NCBI GenBank assembly: GCA_964597045.1
Contig: CAZQWE010000005.1
Coordinates: forward strand, 1 to 64,000
Source: UBA9655 sp964597045
GTDB taxonomy: Bacteria > Pseudomonadota > Alphaproteobacteria > UBA9655
Direction: 5' to 3'
DNA length: 64,000 bases
Shown one piece after another: positions 60,502-64,000 of the stretch. A program made the position numbers and the translations under genes. The notes beneath the pieces were generated by a model. The model was not told where the DNA came from. It saw only the letters and a list, made by a program, of their open reading frames with translations, and ran no database searches. Every line of letters starts with the position of its first letter. Position 1 is the stretch's first letter.

Positions 60502-61890
60502 ATGAGAAGCGCAACCCCCTCTATACTATGGCTCCGACAAGATTTAAGACTTGAGGATAATCCTGCTCTCCGAGAGGCCTCTCAGAAACCATTTTTTGCC
60601 CTCTTTATAAGGGATATAAATGACCCTCATCAACCTATGGGAGCCTCTCTTTGGTGGCTCCATCACTCGTTAAATGCGCTTAGAGCCTCATTCAAAAAGC
60701 GGGGTATCCCCCTTATTTTTAGACAAGGAGATCCCCTTCACGTTCTTCAAGATCTGATCCAAGAAACGGGAGCTTCAAGCATCTACTGGAACCGATGTTA
60801 CGAGCCTTATGCCATTGAAAGAGATAAGAAGATCAAAGCTTTTCTCAAAGACCAAGGGATTACCTGTCAAAGTTTTAATAGCTCTCTATTGTCAGAGCCT
60901 TGGGAGATTGGAAAGTCTTACAAAGTCTTTACACCCTTTTGGAAAACTCTTCAGACCCTCTCTATTCCTGTACCTTTACCCATTCCACAAATGAAAGGAT
61001 GGAGGGGAAAACTCATAACTGATGACCTGAGCGACTGGCATCTCCTCCCTCAAAACTGGGGCGAGGGATTTAAAACCCTTTGGAAACCTGGTGAAAAAGG
61101 AGCTCATCAAAAACTTGAGCATTTCCTTAAAGAGGGAATCAATACTTATTCTCAACAACGTGATATCCCTAGCAAATACGGAACCTCCCGCCTTTCTCCC
61201 CATCTTCATTGGGGTGAATTGAGTGTGAGAAAGATCTGGCATTTAGTCATGAAAACACAGGGTCCCATTGGGCTTCCTTTCTTACGCGAACTCGGATGGA
61301 GAGAATTTTCGAACCATCTTCTTTATCAATTTCCCCATCTTCCTGAAAAACCTTTAAAAACCATATTTAACAATTTCACGTGGGATCAAAATCCTGAAGG
61401 GTTAAAAGCTTGGCAAAAGGGTTTGACCGGTTATCCTCTCGTTGATGCAGGCATGCGCGAGCTTTGGCACACAGGTTGGATGCACAACCGTATCCGCATG
61501 GTTGTGGCTTCTTTCCTTGTGAAAGACCTCCTTCTTCCTTGGCAGACAGGGGAAGCCTGGTTTTGGGAGACTTTGCTTGATGCGGATCTCGCAAATAATT
61601 CTGTGAATTGGCAGTGGGTGGCTGGATGCGGGGCCGATGCAGCGCCTTTCTTCCGGATTTTTAACCCCATCATTCAAAGTGAAAAGTTTGACCCAAAAGG
61701 TGAATATATTAAGAAGTGGGTACCTGAGCTTGCACGCCTTGATCCTCCATACCTTCATACACCCTGGTTGGCTCAACCATACATTCTTGATAATGCTGGC
61801 ATTGAATTAGGTAAAACATATCCTTACCCTTTGGTAGATCACAAAAAGTCAAGACAAAGAGCCCTCTCCAAATTCCGTGCTCTTAAATAA
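60502..61890 (+). CDS. phrB: Deoxyribodipyrimidine photolyase
   Basis: The 462-residue flavoprotein repairs UV dimers. The N-terminal antenna domain starts ILWLRQDLRLEDNPAL. The C-terminal FAD domain has RLSPHLHWGELSVR, the LRELGWREFSNHLLYQFP segment and the Trp-rich region TGYPLVDAGMRELWHTGWMHNRIRM (in parts), with DADLANNSVNWQWVAGCGADA near the end. This is the class I CPD-photolyase pattern. A light-dependent repair enzyme suggests the bacterium or its host is exposed to light. Confidence 0.94.
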   Translation: MRSATPSILWLRQDLRLEDNPALREASQKPFFALFIRDINDPHQPMGASLWWLHHSLNALRASFKKRGIPLIFRQGDPLHVLQDLIQETGASSIYWNRCYEPYAIERDKKIKAFLKDQGITCQSFNSSLLSEPWEIGKSYKVFTPFWKTLQTLSIPVPLPIPQMKGWRGKLITDDLSDWHLLPQNWGEGFKTLWKPGEKGAHQKLEHFLKEGINTYSQQRDIPSKYGTSRLSPHLHWGELSVRKIWHLVMKTQGPIGLPFLRELGWREFSNHLLYQFPHLPEKPLKTIFNNFTWDQNPEGLKAWQKGLTGYPLVDAGMRELWHTGWMHNRIRMVVASFLVKDLLLPWQTGEAWFWETLLDADLANNSVNWQWVAGCGADAAPFFRIFNPIIQSEKFDPKGEYIKKWVPELARLDPPYLHTPWLAQPYILDNAGIELGKTYPYPLVDHKKSRQRALSKFRALK

Positions 61891-61902
61891 ACTTTTTTCA
61901 TA

Positions 61903-61931
61903 TTGTTTTTTTTGTTGAAAAAAAATATAAT
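61903..61931 (+). promoter_or_regulatory. Promoter of the small exported protein gene
   Basis: TTGTTT (61903-61908), a 17-bp spacer and a perfect TATAAT (61926-61931) lie in a T/A-rich tract. AAGGAG at 61961 then sits 7 nt before the ATG at 61974. Confidence 0.55.
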
Positions 61932-61973
61932 CGAGTTGAAAAAAATAATTATTAAATTTCAAGGAGTTATATT

Positions 61974-62429
61974 ATGAAAATAGTTTATCGTTCTCTCATT
62001 TTTATCGGTCTTTTAATTACATGTTTATCTCCCGTAAATGCAAATGAAGACGCAAAGGAATTTTGTAAGGCTCTTAAAAATTATCTTCCCAAGTCTGGAC
62101 TTAGCTCTCATCAAAGAGATCACGTATTGAAGTTAGCTGACACCCAGCCGGAAAATGTCCACATTTACTTCAATAATATTGAGTTCCCAACTCAGTTAGA
62201 AGATAACTTGATTCAAGATCCTAAAGTTATATCCGGTCTATTTGATAAAACGTATGATTCCATCGCTGAATCAAATCCTACTGATTTTGGCTTGATACGA
62301 AATGCAGCAGTTAGAAAAAAATATTCATCTCAACTTAAAGAAGGAAATTCATTGATTTTTGGAATCTATTTACTTTCTTTAGCATCAGATGCTGAAGACA
62401 AGAAATTTCCGTCCTCACCTCTTAACTAA
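61974..62429 (+). CDS. Small exported protein of unknown function
   Basis: The 151-residue product has a clear signal peptide (1-23, ending PVNAN). The mature part is mixed alpha helical with one Cys (EFCKAL) and no recognised motif. Good promoter and ribosome-binding sites make it a real gene. The stop overlaps the convergent metallopeptidase gene by 4 nt. It does not resemble the other exported proteins in this window by eye. Confidence 0.65.
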   Translation: MKIVYRSLIFIGLLITCLSPVNANEDAKEFCKALKNYLPKSGLSSHQRDHVLKLADTQPENVHIYFNNIEFPTQLEDNLIQDPKVISGLFDKTYDSIAESNPTDFGLIRNAAVRKKYSSQLKEGNSLIFGIYLLSLASDAEDKKFPSSPLN

Positions 62430-63208
62430 ACTCCCATAAGGGACGCCCCATTTGTCTTGAGCCACTTTCTGTGGGTCTTATAAGTGGGGCATATCGCTTC
62501 CACCACTTTCCAAAATTCTTTACTATGGTTCATGTGCAAGAGATGTGCTACCTCATGAGCACAAACATAATACGCGACTTCAGGGGGAGCAAAGATGAGT
62601 CTCCAGTTTAACGTAATCGTTCTTTGTGACGAGCAACTCCCCCAGCGACTCTTTGTATCTTTAAAAGTTACTTTTTCAACAGACAATCCTAGCGTTTGAG
62701 CCATAGTCTCAACGATAGGTCTCAGATGTTCCGATGCCGTTTCCTTTAGTAATAAATGAAGACTTTTCTTCGTCATTTGATTCGGTAACCTCAAAGTTTG
62801 ACTTTGGTGACAAAGAATTGGTTTCCTCCTTAATGGATCCGTGAGACACGTATATTTGGCCCCATGTAAACGCACACAAGATCCAGGATATATCGTAACA
62901 CCATTAGTTTGTTTTTGGAGTTGTGTTGAAACCCATGGAACACACCGCCTTAAAAAATCTTGAATTTGCGATTCATAGACACGAGGAGGAAGCGTTAAAA
63001 TAAGCATCTTCTCTTTTGATGACATTCTGAGCGAAAGGCGCTTTGACCTAGGATTAGGCTTATATTTCAATAGAATATCAAAATCCCCATAAGGATAGGG
63101 GATTGGTGAATTCTCTCTGAGATCATCCCCGCCCCTCCCTCTGGCGTCATCCCCGCGAAAGCGGGGATCCACCTTTAATCTGTTCTTAAAAAGATTTATT
63201 ATATTCAT
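62426..63208 (-). CDS. YgjP-like zinc metallopeptidase (M48-related, DUF45)
   Basis: About 260 residues. The zinc motif is CAHEVAHLLHMNHSKEFW (HExxH with a further His), preceded by the family's WGSCSSQRTITLNWRLIFAP. The upstream half carries the basic RSKRLSLRMSSKEKMLILTLP segment. ATG 63208 lies inside an inverted-repeat element, so roughly the first 25 residues, including VDPRFRGDD, are encoded by the left arm of that repeat. The original start may have been lost and replaced. A TTG at 63229 is a weaker start. Confidence 0.82.
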   Translation of the reverse strand: MNIINLFKNRLKVDPRFRGDDARGRGGDDLRENSPIPYPYGDFDILLKYKPNPRSKRLSLRMSSKEKMLILTLPPRVYESQIQDFLRRCVPWVSTQLQKQTNGVTIYPGSCVRLHGAKYTCLTDPLRRKPILCHQSQTLRLPNQMTKKSLHLLLKETASEHLRPIVETMAQTLGLSVEKVTFKDTKSRWGSCSSQRTITLNWRLIFAPPEVAYYVCAHEVAHLLHMNHSKEFWKVVEAICPTYKTHRKWLKTNGASLMGV

Positions 63209-63272
63209 CAAAATAATTCCGTAAAACAAACTTTCACTTTCACAAGATCCCTGCTTTCGCAGGGATGACGCC
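63143..63272. repeat. Inverted-repeat element overlapping the ygjP-like gene's start
   Basis: Arms at 63143-63169 and 63246-63272 (27 bp) match with two differences that are compensated inside each arm's own small palindrome (CCCCGCGAAAGCGGGG versus CCCTGCTTTCGCAGGG). Total size is about 130 bp, like the ruvA-ruvB element. The left arm is coding for the metallopeptidase; the right arm lies in the gap before the recG end. A fragment of a further copy is at 63121-63135. Confidence 0.8.
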
Positions 63273-63294
63273 CCAGGGTTAGGAACTTTTCAGA

Positions 63295-64000
63295 CTAACC
63301 AGAGTTAAGCGTATGTATAACCTTTTCCTGGCCAAATAGGTAGAGAAGAAGCCTTGCGGCTTGTCCCTGAGGAGACTGAAGCTTCGGATCTTCCTTCAGC
63401 AATGTCTTCGCAGCACTATAGGCCTTCTCAAGTAAATAGCCACAGTTGAGCGGATCTGCAAGTCTGTAAGATGGAAGTCCACTTTGTTTCGTGCCCAAGA
63501 TGTCACCACCACCCCGTAGTCTCAAGTCTTCTTCTGCTATTTTGAAACCATCTTCTGTTTCTTTCATGACTTGAAGGCGTCTCTTCCCGACCTCGGAAAT
63601 GGGATACCCATAAAGAAGTAAACAGTGAGACTCTTTATCCCCTCGTCCTACACGACCCCTCAATTGATGCAGTTGGGCGAGACCAAACCGTTCCGCATGC
63701 TCAATGACCATCACACTTGCATCTTTCACATCAACCCCAACTTCAATCACCGTCGTGGCAACGAGAATTTGACAAGATCCATCTTTGAATGACTCCATAA
63801 CAGATTGTTTTTCTTCACTCTTTTGACGTCCATGAACCAGACCGACTTTACCATCCCCAAATAGCTCTTTGAGATGCGCGTACCTTTCCTCAGCCGCTGC
63901 AAGATCTAAAGTCTCCGATTCTTCAACCAAAGGACATACCCAATAGATCTTTTCTCCCTTAGCCACCAGACGTTTAAGACCCTCACAAACCTCATTCAAA
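63295..64000 (-). CDS. recG: ATP-dependent DNA helicase RecG, C-terminal part
   Basis: The 234 residues visible are the second helicase domain and C-terminus of RecG; the N-terminal part lies beyond the right edge. Motifs seen are TTVIEVGVDVKDASVMVIEHAERFG (in parts), the arginine-finger motif QLRGRVGRG and the RecG/Mfd-type RLRGGGDILGTKQSG. RecG reverses stalled forks. It is transcribed toward the ygjP-like gene with an inverted-repeat arm in the 86-bp gap. Confidence 0.92.
   Translation of the reverse strand, partial: LNEVCEGLKRLVAKGEKIYWVCPLVEESETLDLAAAEERYAHLKELFGDGKVGLVHGRQKSEEKQSVMESFKDGSCQILVATTVIEVGVDVKDASVMVIEHAERFGLAQLHQLRGRVGRGDKESHCLLLYGYPISEVGKRRLQVMKETEDGFKIAEEDLRLRGGGDILGTKQSGLPSYRLADPLNCGYLLEKAYSAAKTLLKEDPKLQSPQGQAARLLLYLFGQEKVIHTLNSG

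Overview
The window reads as chromosomal DNA of an AT-leaning alphaproteobacterium with a host-associated lifestyle, probably of the Holosporales/Caedibacter-Paracaedibacter type. That placement is inference from gene order and content. The alphaproteobacterial signatures are pcm-like/tolC/popZ-like/valS, dciA-mutY, phoH-ybeY-corC-lnt, ctaC-ctaD-ctaB-(small ORF)-ctaG, and yebC-ruvC-ruvA-ruvB-ybgC-tolQ-tolR-tolA. The host-associated signs are a secreted F-box-like repeat protein, several other exported proteins of unknown function, and palindromic repeats that invade coding sequence. Two perfect 16-bp parS sites (11207-11222 and 59599-59614, the second inside ruvC) and a probable rRNA-type promoter firing off the left edge suggest an origin-proximal segment.

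Layout. 1-300: strong minus-strand promoter with a boxA-like element, probably the leader of a stable-RNA operon beyond the left edge. 373-1903: divergent exported coiled-coil protein and subtilisin-like protease. 1972-7736: isoaspartyl methyltransferase-like protein, TolC, PopZ-like protein, ValS, ElaA-like acetyltransferase. 7790-9011: first of three AAA_14/DUF4143 ATPases. 9233-16918: minus-strand block with two MFS carriers, KdsB, M16 peptidase, SURF1, CtaE and a YejA-type binding protein. 17027-18208: second ATPase. 18332-22438: DciA-like protein, MutY, RNase HII, CPA2 antiporter, methyltransferase. 22441-25878: very large exported F-box/repeat protein interrupted by an in-frame TGA. 25969-27274: third ATPase with three iterons in its promoter. 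27420-31670: FbaB, EF-P, SuhB, a HepT/MntA toxin-antitoxin pair, a membrane-anchored methyltransferase, MsrB. 31794-35711: cytochrome oxidase cluster. 35708-36346: tandem Cys-rich exported proteins. 36470-44201: housekeeping genes (BI-1/YccA, PssA, Psd, LOG, J-domain protein, Lnt, CorC, YbeY, PhoH, DUF2000). 44449-54877: exported two-repeat protein, complete RND efflux operon, DUF1016 nuclease-like protein, exported transglutaminase-like protein, small GNAT. 54909-60452: tol-ruv-yebC block. 60502-64000: photolyase, small exported protein, YgjP-like metallopeptidase, and the 3' end of recG.

How the genes fit together. The cytochrome c oxidase genes are split: CtaC/D/B/G at 31.8-35.7 kb, CtaE plus SURF1 at 12.4-15.1 kb. 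Envelope functions include the Tol motor (TolQ/R/A, with no tolB or pal following), TolC, an RND tripartite pump, Lnt, KdsB and PssA/Psd. Replication and segregation signals (parS, PopZ-like, DciA-like) occur together. The most unusual material is (a) three divergent AAA_14/DUF4143 ATPases, each with its own repeat or palindrome overlapping its promoter, (b) the F-box protein broken by one TGA, (c) an exported protein resembling Bacillus Tgl transglutaminase, and (d) short palindromic repeats occupying the 5' coding ends of ctaC and the ygjP-like gene. No tRNA, rRNA body, CRISPR array or transposase gene was seen.
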